Part shown: one piece after another, positions 36,120 to 44,695 of the stretch | How positions within the stretch are numbered: position 1 is the stretch's first letter | How the letters are laid out: each line of letters begins with the position of its first letter | Origin: CAUYUA01 sp963575675 | GTDB lineage: Bacteria; Pseudomonadota; Alphaproteobacteria; Azospirillales; Azospirillaceae | Assembly (NCBI GenBank): GCA_963575675.1 | Contig: CAUYUA010000283.1 | Location: 1-64,000 of the forward strand | Length of the DNA stretch: 64,000 nt | Direction of reading: 5' to 3' | The notes under the pieces: model-generated | The model's database searches: none | What the model was told of the DNA's origin: nothing | The model's input: the letters and a program-made list of their open reading frames with translations, nothing else | Made by a program: the position numbers and the translations under genes

Positions 36120-36308
36120 GCATCGTGATATGTGTCTGATTTATCACAGCCGCACAGGAAGAAACGACCAAATACATCAGCCGTTTTTTCACTGTTGCAT
36201 GCCATGACGGATCGTGCCATTGTTGCAATGCAGCAAGCGGTTGCTGCTTCGCCCTTCTTGGGCGTTTCCTCCCTAAACTCGGGCCGCTGTTTTCAGCGGC
36301 CTTTTTTT
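36120..36308 (+). ncRNA. Candidate small RNA
   Basis: This gene-free stretch ends in a strong terminator and holds a paired region GCCCTTCTTGGGC followed by the pyrimidine-rich, single-stranded TTTCCTCCC, which could pair with ribosome-binding sites. The 5' end is a guess. A 71-codon open frame overlaps it but has no family resemblance. Confidence 0.35.
36282..36308 (+). terminator. Rho-independent terminator
   Basis: GGCCGCTG (36282-36289) pairs perfectly with CAGCGGCC (36294-36301) around TTTT, followed by seven T. It ends the candidate small RNA. Confidence 0.85.
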
Positions 36309-36671
36309 CCCTTCCGGCGCATTGAGGCGCGGAAGGTTGTCTAAAGACGCGAAAGAATCTTACTCCGCGTTGAATTAAATTCCCATGATAAATTCCGGGT
36401 TTCTCAAGGCGCGCGTATTCTGAACGCCACGCGGTAAAAACCAGAACGACATACCACCTCTGACCTTTTTACCGGGTTGTTGGTAGTTTGTCAATTCCGG
36501 CTTTTAGCTCAATGGCGGATTTTGTTTCAATCGCGATAAGAAATATCATATGCAACCAATTCCCGAGCGTCTTCATGGTTTTTATATGTCTGAAGCGTTT
36601 CAAGCGGGATAAATTTGTAGTGAACTCGATTATAGCCGGGGGATAAAGAGAGGTCAGAGGAGTAAAACGTC
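36309..36671. other. Region upstream of nagA
   Basis: This stretch holds a second hairpin (CCTTCCGGCGC with GCGCGGAAGG, 36310-36336) and then the likely nagA promoter. No repeat family or coding sequence was recognised. Confidence 0.4.
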
Positions 36672-37925
36672 ATGAACGCTGATTCACTTTTCTCTAGAGT
36701 TGTTTCTCTGAGCGACGCGCCGAAAGGCGCGCATGCTTTGGTCGGCGCTCAAGTGTTTACCGGAGATGAGTGGAGAACCAAGTGCGCTGTGGTGATTGAC
36801 GGCGCGCGGATTGCGGCGGTGACGTCGGAATTGGCGTTGCCGGAGTCTCTGATTCGAATTGAATTGGGCGGTGGAGTCTTGGCTCCCGGATTTATTGATC
36901 TGCAAGTGAACGGCGGCGGCGGCGTGTTGTTCAATGACGATCCGACGCCGGAGGCGATTCGAACGATCGGGGCGGCGCATCGGCGAGGTGGAACGACGGG
37001 GTTTTTGCCGACTCTGATTTCGGATTGTTCGGCGCGTCGCGCGGCGGCGGCGGCGGCGGTGCGGACGGCGCGGGCGCAGGAGCGTTCCGGGGTTTTGGGT
37101 TTGCACTTAGAGGGACCGCACTTGAACCCGAGTCGACGCGGCGTTCACGACGCGCGGTGGTTGGGGGCTCCAACGGCTGAGGATATGGCGTTGCTGACCG
37201 CGTTGGCTGAGTCGTCCGGCGGCGCGGCGTTGGGGGTTGTTTTATCGACGATGGCGCCGGAGGTGGTTTCGTCGTCGCAGATCGCCGCGTTGGTGGGCAA
37301 GGGCATGAGGTTGGCGATAGGGCATTCCGAGTCGTCCTATGAGCAATGCAAGGAGGCTTTGGCTGCCGGCATGAGCGGGTTTACGCATTTGTTTAATGCG
37401 ATGAGTCCTTTGATGGGGCGCGCGCCGGGGGCGGTGGGCGCGGCTTTGGATAGTGCGGGCGCGTGGGTGGGAGTAATCGCTGACGGATGGCATGTTCACG
37501 AGGCTGCGTTGCGTCTGGCGTGGCGTTGCAAGGGAGCTAATCGCCTTTGTTTGACCACGGACGCCATGCCGCCTTCTGCTTCAGAGACGAAGTCGTTCTT
37601 TCTAGGGGACGAGAGGATATTGGCGCAGGATGGGCGGTGCGCGACCGTTGATGGAAGGCTGGCCGGATCGTGTTTGACGATGATCGAGGCAATAGCCTTT
37701 TGCGTGCGGCGTTTGGAGATTCCCTTGGGCGACTGTCTGCGCATGGCGGCGGCGACGCCAGCCGAATGGTTGGGAATCGCGGATCGTCATGGTCGAATCG
37801 CGCCGGGACTTCAAGCCGACTTGGTCTTACTTGACGACAAGCCTTCTGTGCGTGCAACTTGGGTCGGCGGGCGTCCCGAGCCGTGGCCGATACCCGCTTC
37901 CTCGACTTGCGGAGAACTTTCATGA
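36672..37925 (+). CDS. nagA: N-acetylglucosamine-6-phosphate deacetylase
   Basis: This 417-residue amidohydrolase removes acetate from GlcNAc-6-phosphate in amino-sugar and cell-wall recycling. Family motifs are PGFIDLQVNGGGGV, HLEGPHLNPSRRG, AIGHSESSYEQ, FTHLFNAMSP, DGWHVH and the catalytic Asp in LTTDAMPP. GAGGAG lies eleven bases before the ATG. nagB, nagK or a GlcNAc transporter are not beside it. A 22-codon frame begins at its stop (ATGA) but is not considered a gene. A clear terminator follows at 38081. Confidence 0.95.
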   Translation: MNADSLFSRVVSLSDAPKGAHALVGAQVFTGDEWRTKCAVVIDGARIAAVTSELALPESLIRIELGGGVLAPGFIDLQVNGGGGVLFNDDPTPEAIRTIGAAHRRGGTTGFLPTLISDCSARRAAAAAAVRTARAQERSGVLGLHLEGPHLNPSRRGVHDARWLGAPTAEDMALLTALAESSGGAALGVVLSTMAPEVVSSSQIAALVGKGMRLAIGHSESSYEQCKEALAAGMSGFTHLFNAMSPLMGRAPGAVGAALDSAGAWVGVIADGWHVHEAALRLAWRCKGANRLCLTTDAMPPSASETKSFFLGDERILAQDGRCATVDGRLAGSCLTMIEAIAFCVRRLEIPLGDCLRMAAATPAEWLGIADRHGRIAPGLQADLVLLDDKPSVRATWVGGRPEPWPIPASSTCGELS

Positions 37926-38080
37926 GCCTTGCCACCGCTTCCCTTCTCGGCACATGTCTTTTTTTCTTTTGGCAAACTCTCCATAAATGAGCGATGTGAC
38001 ACAGACGCGATTTATAAAAATCGCAATGTATAAAAATGAGGCTTTTTTTATCAGTAGGTGACTTACTGACTGTGCGGTGT

Positions 38081-38130
38081 GGAGGCCAATGGAGACGATG
38101 AGTCTTTAAGATTTTGGCCTCCTTTTTTTT
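38081..38130 (+). terminator. Rho-independent terminator after nagA
   Basis: GGAGGCCAA (38081-38089) pairs with TTGGCCTCC (38114-38122), followed by eight T. The imperfect palindrome TCAGTAGGTGACTTACTGA stands just before it. Confidence 0.85.
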
Positions 38131-38143
38131 ATGTCTTTTTTTA

Positions 38144-38184
38144 GGGACTGTCCGGAAACATTGATATTCTTTCCAGGCAGGCTC
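38144..38184. mobile_element. T3 relic
   Basis: GGGACTGTCCGGAAACATTG joined to CCAGGCAGGCTC looks like a T3 element with its left half deleted. TTA flanks it on both sides, again a TNA-type duplication. Confidence 0.5.
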
Positions 38185-38219
38185 TTAGAGTAGAGGTTTT
38201 TGTTTCTAATCAAAGATCA

Positions 38220-38430
38220 AACAGGTCCGGGGACTGTGTTCTCAGTCGCCGGGGTTCAGGACAAAAGCTCCTCTTAATTGCCGAAGGCAAACCTCTTCTG
38301 GAGCTGCTTGTCTTGGAGTTCCTCGGCCTTGGCGGTTCCAGAGGAAGATCGCTTCGCGAATAAGGGGAGCTTTCGTTCTTGGGCCTCGGCGACTGAGAAC
38401 ATAGTCTCTGTATCCGTTTTTATAATGTGG
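38220..38430. repeat. T1 repeat, two-armed, degenerate
   Basis: The left arm is GGTCCGGGGACTGTGTTCTC and the right arm GGCGACTGAGAACATAGTCTC. The centre has AATTGCCGAAGGCAAACCTC and GAAGATCGCTTCGCGAATAAG, shared with the copies at 350 and 44325. It precedes the DUF2061 protein gene. Confidence 0.75.
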
Positions 38431-38513
38431 TTGCTCGTGAAGGCGACTTTACAGGGCCTCGTTTTCAGTGCGATATCGTAGGGTCGCTGTTTCTTCTGCA
38501 AAGGCTTGTCCTT

Positions 38514-40157
38514 ATGCGCCGCTTTTCGACGCAATATCCTTTCATTTGCAAGCGTTTTGAGTGTTGTGGAACAGTCGCCGCGTCGTTATGGGCGGTTTGT
38601 GTTTTTGTGGAGATCGCGTGCGCTCTGGCTTTTGTTCTGGCGACGTCGGTGTGTCCGGCGTTGGCTTCGGCGCGCGTTGCTCAGCCTGCTCCGGATCAAG
38701 TGTTTCACAACGTCGTCGCTGTGGCGGGAAAGCAAGTTCCTTTGCCGACGGGGACGTGGCGAGTGATGGCTGTGGCCGCCGGGCCGGGGCCGGAAGAAAA
38801 CGTCGCGGGCGCCTATAAGAGCGGCGGCGTGATCGAAAGCATGGTTTTGGGATTGTTGGTCGGCGATGAGATGCGCGCCGTGATTTTGATTCACACAAAT
38901 CTTTCGGCTTCGAACAAAGGGTGGGGCGTTTCGTCGGATTGCGTGCGAACCGACATGCATTATGCTGAAATCGCGTATTCTTCGGATCATGACGGATTGT
39001 GCTTCTTCGTCAATCACGTGGTGGCGACGGAGGATTGGCTTAAACAAAATTCACGGCGATCGACGATCGGAGCAAGGGCTTTCGATTTGTCTGAAGATCG
39101 CGCCGCCAAGAAAGGCGCTGTGGATTTGTTGGCGCATGCCGAGTTGGCGGCGATTGACGCTTATGATGTTGTAAGTTCTGCGTTTCGGGACGAGTCGTTG
39201 GAGACGCGGGTTTTGAGCGTCGGCGCGTTGAAACCAGAGGCGTCGAAGTCGGGAGTTTCGGAAGCAAAGGCGTGGCGCATCGCTCAACGCATGGCGCATC
39301 GGTATGGATGGCGTTTGCCGCACACATGGTTGATGGCGGGATTTCGAATCAGCGATAGTCGCGACGTTCTGGACGTTCGTTATTATTTTGATCCGGAAAC
39401 AGCGTCTTACTTTGGGCAGGCGCCTTTTGGGCAAGACGGTAAAAGCGGCTCGGGCGACATCGGGGGAAGACGACGTCCCTTGGGAGACGTGAGCGCGGCG
39501 GCTTCCTGGAGCGTGAGTGATTGGTCTCCGTCGAAGATTCGCCGCGACCCCGACCGCATGGAGCGTGTGCAAGCGATGACGCGCTGGGCTTCGGCCGTTC
39601 GGCCTGCGATTGAAGACGGATTTCGAAATCGATTATCGGCGGAAGCGCCGGGGATTCCGACGCCATGGCGCGCTTCTTCCGTTATGACGGATGCGGCGGT
39701 TGCGGCGGCCGGCGCGGCGCGGATTCAGTATTTGGATGGGTTGTTGGCGGCGCGGACGATCACGGAGAATCAATATCGCCATGAATGGGCGCGGATTCAA
39801 AATGCTCTGGGCGGAGTCGCGTCCGTGTCGTCGAGAGAGTCGCCGAAAGAATTGCCGAAAGAATTGGAGGAGACTCCGATGGTTGAAACCGATGACGTCG
39901 TTTTGACGAGCGCGGGGACGCGTTTTGAGCCTTCGATGAGTTCATGGCGACTTGTATCGTTTCCTGTGGTTGGGTATTTGGTTGATTGGGCGTTGGAAGG
40001 CTTTTTGGGAGGATGGTTTTCGGGCGCGATGACGTCGATGGGGGTGGTTGTGTTGTCGGCGGCGTATGTTCTGCATGAAACGACGTGGTCGTGGTTGACA
40101 TGGTCGGAGGAAACGCCGCGTTTGGTGGATTTTCCCGGTCTTGGCCTTTCTCGTTGA
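38514..40157 (+). CDS. Secreted/membrane protein of unknown function with C-terminal DUF2061
   Basis: This 547-residue protein starts with a signal peptide or anchor (ASLWAVCVFVEIACALAFVL). The ~430-residue middle is not recognised; it contains GTWRVMAVAAGPGPEEN near the start, two Cys (SDCVRTD, DGLCFFV) that could form a periplasmic disulfide, and DARY-like YYFDPETASYFGQAPFGQ. The final ~55 residues (SWRLVSFPVVGYLVDWALEG, ending YVLHETTWSWL) match the two-helix DUF2061 membrane domain. The ATG at 38514 is chosen; an upstream in-frame GTG lies in the T1 repeat. Function unknown. Confidence 0.75.
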   Translation: MRRFSTQYPFICKRFECCGTVAASLWAVCVFVEIACALAFVLATSVCPALASARVAQPAPDQVFHNVVAVAGKQVPLPTGTWRVMAVAAGPGPEENVAGAYKSGGVIESMVLGLLVGDEMRAVILIHTNLSASNKGWGVSSDCVRTDMHYAEIAYSSDHDGLCFFVNHVVATEDWLKQNSRRSTIGARAFDLSEDRAAKKGAVDLLAHAELAAIDAYDVVSSAFRDESLETRVLSVGALKPEASKSGVSEAKAWRIAQRMAHRYGWRLPHTWLMAGFRISDSRDVLDVRYYFDPETASYFGQAPFGQDGKSGSGDIGGRRRPLGDVSAAASWSVSDWSPSKIRRDPDRMERVQAMTRWASAVRPAIEDGFRNRLSAEAPGIPTPWRASSVMTDAAVAAAGAARIQYLDGLLAARTITENQYRHEWARIQNALGGVASVSSRESPKELPKELEETPMVETDDVVLTSAGTRFEPSMSSWRLVSFPVVGYLVDWALEGFLGGWFSGAMTSMGVVVLSAAYVLHETTWSWLTWSEETPRLVDFPGLGLSR

Positions 40158-40239
40158 CGGGTTTTTGACGTGCTCTTGATGAGCCTTGTTTGCGTCCGGA
40201 GGTTGTGCGGATTTGGAAGACGATCTTCTGAATAAAAGT

Positions 40240-40345
40240 TAGATGGGGCCAGGGGCTGTTCTCCCGGTCTCCGGAGCCAAGCACGAAAACCCTCCTTATG
40301 ATTCCCGACGACCAGGAACACCGTCTTTGGCTCTATCTACTTATT
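40240..40345. repeat. T1 repeat, degenerate
   Basis: AGATGGGGCCAGGGGCTGTT on the left and CGACGACCAGGAACACCGTC on the right are eroded T1 arms with a short centre. It lies between the DUF2061 gene and panB. Confidence 0.65.
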
Positions 40346-40443
40346 ATTAACGCGCCTTGATCAAAATATAGATTTTCTCTGGACATTCTCGCGTTGGCGA
40401 ACTATTCGGGCGAGAACGCACCAATCACGCGGAGGAATGCGGC

Positions 40444-41271
40444 ATGAGCGCCGGAAAAGAAATGAAACGGATCACCGTACCGCAGATTCGCGCCCGTAAA
40501 GGGGGCGTTCCCATTGTTTGCCTTACGGCGTATAGCGCGTCTTCGGCGCGGTTTTTAGATCCCCACGTTGATCTTCTGCTGGTTGGCGATTCTCTGGGAA
40601 TGGTGGTCTATGGCATGGACAGCACTCTGGCGGTGACGCTGGAGATGATGATCGCACATGGCGCGGCGGTGACGCGCGGTTCCGCCTCTGCATGCGTCGT
40701 GGTGGATATGCCGTTTGGCAGCTATCAAGAATCGCCGGAGACGGCGTTTCGAGCCTGTGCGCGAATCATGGCGGAGACCGGCTGTTCGGCGGTGAAGTTG
40801 GAAGGTGGAAGCGAAATGGCGCAAACCATCTCTTTCTTGACCACGCGCGGAATTCCCGTGATGGGGCATGTGGGGTTAATGCCGCAATCGGTGAACGCTC
40901 TGGGCGGTTTTCGGGCGCAGGGGCGAGAGGAAGCGACGGCTCGGCGCATTCTGGCGGACGCCGAAGCCGTGTCGGAAGCGGGCGCCTTTGCCGTGGTTGT
41001 TGAGGGGACGGTTGAGCCTTTGGCGCGTGAGATCACCAGCCGAATCACGATTCCGACGATTGGGATTGGAGCGGCTCCGGCATGTGACGGTCAGATTTTG
41101 GTCAGTGAGGATATGTTGGGTTTGTTTTCGGATTTTACCCCGAAATTTGTAAAGAAATATGCGGACCTGGGAGCGCAAGTCGGCGAGGCGGCGGCGAACT
41201 ACGCCGCAGACGTGCGCGCGCGTCGCTTTCCAGCTCTGGAGCATTGTTTCGGCGTGAAAGGTGGTCGTTAG
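40444..41271 (+). CDS. panB: 3-methyl-2-oxobutanoate hydroxymethyltransferase
   Basis: This 275-residue enzyme makes ketopantoate from ketoisovalerate and methylene-THF. Family motifs are IVCLTAYSASSARFLDPHVD, VGDSLGMVVYGMDSTLAVTL, KLEGG, MGHVGLMPQSV and TIGIGAAPACDGQILV. GGAGG stands eight bases before the ATG. panC follows after 188 bases on the same strand, so both steps toward pantothenate are encoded here. Confidence 0.97.
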   Translation: MSAGKEMKRITVPQIRARKGGVPIVCLTAYSASSARFLDPHVDLLLVGDSLGMVVYGMDSTLAVTLEMMIAHGAAVTRGSASACVVVDMPFGSYQESPETAFRACARIMAETGCSAVKLEGGSEMAQTISFLTTRGIPVMGHVGLMPQSVNALGGFRAQGREEATARRILADAEAVSEAGAFAVVVEGTVEPLAREITSRITIPTIGIGAAPACDGQILVSEDMLGLFSDFTPKFVKKYADLGAQVGEAAANYAADVRARRFPALEHCFGVKGGR

Positions 41272-41459
41272 GCGTCTTGAGTGATCTCTTTTGGAGAATC
41301 AGACGTTGAAAGGTTTTTTTGGCTTCCTCTTGACGCTTTTCTTGGCCAAGCCGCCGTTCTTTAGGACGCGGATTGATTGTTCCGGGGCGAAGGGAGCGTA
41401 GTTCTTCTCGGTGAGCGTTTTTCGTTTTTATAACTTAAGACTCGGAAAGCAGGGAGCGA

Positions 41460-42374
41460 ATGGTGGGCGAACAATCGGAAATGTCGGAATTGCCGATCGT
41501 GCGCACTGTCGCGGCGTTGCGGACTCAGGTTGCGGCGTGGCGGCGAAATGGCGAATCGGTGGCGTTGGTTCCAACCATGGGCTATCTGCATGAGGGCCAT
41601 TTGGAGCTGGCGCGGCGCGCTGGGCAAGAAAGACGCCGCGTCGTCGCCAGTGTGTTCGTGAATCCTACGCAGTTTGCGCCGACCGAAGATTTGCAGACCT
41701 ATCCGCGCGACGAGGTGGGCGATCACGCCAAGTTGCGGAGCGTCGGGTGCCATTTGATGTATGCGCCGACCGTGGCGGAAATGTATCCGAATGGATTCGC
41801 GACTCGCATTGGCGTCGGAGGCGAGGCCGAGGGATTGTGCGGCGCTTTTCGGCCTCAGATGTTCGGCGGCGTCGCTGTGGTGGTGACGAAGCTTTTGTTG
41901 CAGGTTATGCCGGATGTCGCGTTTTTCGGCGAAAAAGATTATCAGCAACTGTTGGTGATTCGTCGATTTGTTCGTGATCTTGATATTCCGGTCGCCATTG
42001 AAGGGGTTCCGGTGGTGCGCGAAGCCGATGGGTTGGCGATGTCGTCGCGGAACAGCTATCTGACGCCCGAAGAACGTCGCCGCGCTCCGACGCTCAATCG
42101 CGCTTTGGTCAAGGCTGCCCAGCGCTTTGGTCAAGGCGCGTGTCAAAGCAAGGATGCTGTCGACGCCGTTCTCGATCAGGCTCGACAAGAAATCCTTGCC
42201 GCCGGATTTTCCAAGATAGATTATGTTGATTTGCGCGACGCCGAGTCTCTGGCGGCGATCGATCATTTCGATGGCCGTTCGGTCGATGGCCGTTCGGCGC
42301 GGCTCTTGGCTGCGGCGTGGTTGGGGAAAGCCCGTTTGATTGATAATGTTTCAGTTGCGTCTCTGCGCGGATGA
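41460..42374 (+). CDS. panC: Pantoate-beta-alanine ligase
   Basis: This 304-residue enzyme joins pantoate and beta-alanine using ATP. The signatures are VPTMGYLHEGHLELA (HxGH), VFVNPTQFAP, FGEKDYQQL and MSSRNSYLTPEER (KMSKS-like). The C-terminal part carries short direct repeats: CGCTTTGGTCAAGGC twice (42103-42117, 42125-42139) and GATGGCCGTTCGG twice near 42270-42297. These add a few residues (DGRSVDGRS) compared with a usual ~285-residue PanC. Start at ATG 41460 with GGGAG upstream. Confidence 0.96.
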   Translation: MVGEQSEMSELPIVRTVAALRTQVAAWRRNGESVALVPTMGYLHEGHLELARRAGQERRRVVASVFVNPTQFAPTEDLQTYPRDEVGDHAKLRSVGCHLMYAPTVAEMYPNGFATRIGVGGEAEGLCGAFRPQMFGGVAVVVTKLLLQVMPDVAFFGEKDYQQLLVIRRFVRDLDIPVAIEGVPVVREADGLAMSSRNSYLTPEERRRAPTLNRALVKAAQRFGQGACQSKDAVDAVLDQARQEILAAGFSKIDYVDLRDAESLAAIDHFDGRSVDGRSARLLAAAWLGKARLIDNVSVASLRG

Positions 42375-42519
42375 GGGCGTGGTTCCGAAACGAACCGAGC
42401 AAGCGGGGCTTGTCAGAGCAAAGGTTCTCAGGCTAGAGTGGCGACCGATTGCGCCTCGGGCGATGAAGCGCGGCGACAGATCGGTTTTAATCGGTTTTCA
42501 AGCGGCATCAGGGGGAAAC

Positions 42520-43017
42520 ATGACGAAGAGAGGCGGCCTTCGGGCGCTGGCGGTGTTTGCGACAGCCGTGACTGCGGCGTTGACATTGGCGTCTCCGAAT
42601 TCGGCGTTAGCGCAGGCGAAGTCGTCGGGACAAACTTCCACTGTCGTGGCGGAAGCTCCCGCCGCGATGGTTTCCAAGCCTCGGCCTATGACCGACGCCG
42701 AACTCACCAGCATGGGCTGCATTTTTGGCGGCGTGTTGGGCATGGGCGCGGTTTACGCCGCCGGTCCTTCCGAGGCCGTGATGTTGATCGCGGGCGGTAT
42801 TTTGGTTCCCGGTTCTTCCATGCCGTTGTTCTTGGCTTTGACTGGCACCATGGCGGCGGCAAGCTGCTCGGTTGGCGCAGCCATTGCCCCGACTCTGATG
42901 TGGGCGACGGGCGTTGAGGGCGAACAAAAAACCGCCGCGCGCGCCTTGGACAGCAATTGGGCTCAAGTAAAGCTTGCCGCTCCGCAAGTCGCGGAAAGCG
43001 TTGGGGACGCGCGTTAA
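42520..43017 (+). CDS. Two-cysteine membrane protein, paralog 1 of 3
   Basis: This 165-residue protein has a signal peptide (AVFATAVTAALTLASPNSALA) and then two hydrophobic segments. The shared core reads SMGCIFGGVLGMGAVYAAG, SEAVMLIAGGILVPGSS, then SCSVGAAIAPTLMW, with one Cys at each end of the core. A charged tail of ~35 residues follows. GGGGGA lies five bases before the ATG, as in the next gene. The family is not recognised. The two conserved cysteines face the same side if the core is a hairpin of two membrane helices, and could pair or bind a cofactor. Confidence 0.7.
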   Translation: MTKRGGLRALAVFATAVTAALTLASPNSALAQAKSSGQTSTVVAEAPAAMVSKPRPMTDAELTSMGCIFGGVLGMGAVYAAGPSEAVMLIAGGILVPGSSMPLFLALTGTMAAASCSVGAAIAPTLMWATGVEGEQKTAARALDSNWAQVKLAAPQVAESVGDAR

Positions 43018-43169
43018 GCTCTTCGCTCTTCGGTCGCGGCTATTCCTTATAACCCGACGGACGCGAATACGGAACAGAGCCGAGTCGAAATCTCGCCATG
43101 GCTGTTGAATATAGATGATGGCGGCGCAAGATTCGGCGGAGATTACGCTTTAGGATCAGGGGGAACGCA

Positions 43170-43730
43170 ATGACCCATAAGACCCGCATCAGTACAGTGG
43201 CGGTGGCGGCTCTGATGTTGGCGGCGGCCTGTCCGTCGCTGTCCCACGCCCAAGCTCTGAGCAGCCCGTCTTCGGCTGCTATGGCTGCTCAAATCTCCAG
43301 TCGAGGCGGCAGCAGCGCTCCAATTGCGCGACAAGTCGCTGAAGCCGCTGCGAAGCCCGCAGAGGGCGATAACATGCCGGATAACGTCGTCGCCGGTTTG
43401 GGCTGCGCCGCCATGGCGACCACTGCTATGGCCGCCGCTTATCTCAGCAGCCCCACCGAAGTCATTATGTTGATTGCTGGTGGTCTGTTGGTTCCTTCCA
43501 GTTCCTCTTTGTTGGCGCTGAGTCTCACCTCAACTCTTGTCGGCGGCTCTTGCGCCATTGGCGCTCTCGCCACTCCCGGCGTGCTCTATCTGGCTGATCA
43601 GGCCGGCCCGATTTCCGAGCAGGTTGCGTATCAGATCGGTCGAGTCGGCAGCGGCGTCGCTTCCTTGTTCGGCGGCGGACGCGGTCTTCAGGGCAAATCT
43701 GGAAGGCAACTCGCAGAGCAGACAAACTGA
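43170..43730 (+). CDS. Two-cysteine membrane protein, paralog 2 of 3
   Basis: This 186-residue protein has the same build: signal peptide (VAVAALMLAAACPSLSHAQA), a Ser/Ala-rich mature N-terminus, the core GLGCAAMATTAMAAAYLSS, TEVIMLIAGGLLVPSSS, then SCAIGALATPGVLY. A ~45-residue Gly-rich tail (SLFGGGRGLQGKSGRQ) is added. GGGGGAA stands seven bases before the ATG. It lies 152 bases after paralog 1 on the same strand, so the three genes probably arose by tandem duplication. Confidence 0.7.
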   Translation: MTHKTRISTVAVAALMLAAACPSLSHAQALSSPSSAAMAAQISSRGGSSAPIARQVAEAAAKPAEGDNMPDNVVAGLGCAAMATTAMAAAYLSSPTEVIMLIAGGLLVPSSSSLLALSLTSTLVGGSCAIGALATPGVLYLADQAGPISEQVAYQIGRVGSGVASLFGGGRGLQGKSGRQLAEQTN

Positions 43731-43896
43731 TTTTCCTCCTGCGTGCGGGCGTGTTGGTCTTTACGCCGATTCCGTCGGGTGGAGGGCTTTCTTCCCCTTG
43801 ACCTTCGCCTCGGCGGTGAGCGCGTTCGGCATCTGTGCGGCGCGTGGTTTTTAAATCACGCGCCGTGGGGAACATATTTTGTGAACGAGGGATGTC

Positions 43897-44298
43897 ATGG
43901 CGTTAGGGTGTTATCGATCCGGCGTTTCGGCCATCAAGTCTGTTCTTGGCGCCGTCTTCTTTTTGATCGCTAGTCTTTTGCTTGTCGCTCCGGCCATGGC
44001 CCAAAGCCAACCGGCGGCCACATCTCAAATGGCTCAAGCGGTTGAGAGCAAATCATCCAGTCCGATGAGCGACTCTGCAAAGGCGGGCGCCGGGTGTTTG
44101 GCTGGCTTAGTGGGCGTTGGCGGCGCGGGCATGGCTTTGGGCGCCAGTGAGTTGATGATGTTGGCGGGCGGTTCGGTCATGGTGCCGTCTTCCGGCGTTA
44201 TGGTGATGTTGTCATTGTTCGGCACAGCTTTGGTGGGAAGTTGTTCTCTTGCGATGACGTTGACTCCGGTTGTTGGTTGGAGCACGGGTTGGTTTTAG
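43897..44298 (+). CDS. Two-cysteine membrane protein, paralog 3 of 3
   Basis: The shortest member, with 133 residues, has a signal peptide or anchor (AVFFLIASLLLVAPAMAQS) and the core GAGCLAGLVGVGGAGMALG, SELMMLAGGSVMVPSSG, then GSCSLAMTLTPVVGW, ending just after the second helix (STGWF). It lacks the C-terminal tail of the other two. It lies 166 bases after paralog 2 and is followed by a large T1 palindrome. Function unknown. Confidence 0.7.
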   Translation: MALGCYRSGVSAIKSVLGAVFFLIASLLLVAPAMAQSQPAATSQMAQAVESKSSSPMSDSAKAGAGCLAGLVGVGGAGMALGASELMMLAGGSVMVPSSGVMVMLSLFGTALVGSCSLAMTLTPVVGWSTGWF

Positions 44299-44324
44299 GT
44301 TTTTTTGTATAAAATGAATTGTAA

Positions 44325-44647
44325 AATTAAACGGGTCCAGGGACTGTGTTCCTGGTCGCCGGGGATCATAAGGGGGGAGCGAAAGCCCCCCTTATTGCCG
44401 TAAGGCAAATCTCCTCTGGAACTGCTCGCCTCTGGAGAGCCTATTGCAAAATCAGAAATCTTATCGGCAAAAAATCAATTAAGAGCGATTAAGATCGATG
44501 GTTTCTGATTTTGCAGTAGGCTCGGAACGGCTTGCCTCCAACCATTTCAGAGGAGAGGTTGCCTTACGGCAATAAGGGGGGCTTTCGCTCCCCCCTTATG
44601 ATCCCCCGGCGACCAGGAACACAGTCCCTGGACCCGTCTAATTTTTA
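44325..44647. repeat. T1 palindromic repeat with a second element nested inside
   Basis: The outer arms (about 44325-44420 and 44546-44647) are nearly perfect inverted repeats beginning AAAATTAAACGGGTCCAGGG. Each has the inner hairpin ATAAGGGGGG/CCCCCCTTAT. A different 87-base palindromic element sits in the centre (44437-44523). It lies between convergent genes and should terminate both. Confidence 0.93.
44437..44523. mobile_element. Short MITE nested in T1
   Basis: The 22-base ends GAGCCTATTGCAAAATCAGAAA are inverted with one mismatch. The 87-base element has no coding capacity. Its ends look like those of an insertion sequence, so it is probably a non-autonomous derivative. The flanks GGAACTGCTCGCCTC and GGAACGGCTTGCCTC are similar. 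Confidence 0.65.
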
Positions 44648-44695
44648 GGCTCTGAAATCCTGTTCCACATCCCGTGTTATTTATTCTTCTGCGCT

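Noticed and set aside
37922..37990. 22-codon frame overlapping the nagA stop (ATGA)
   Set aside because: A single hydrophobic stretch without homology; the overlap is probably chance.
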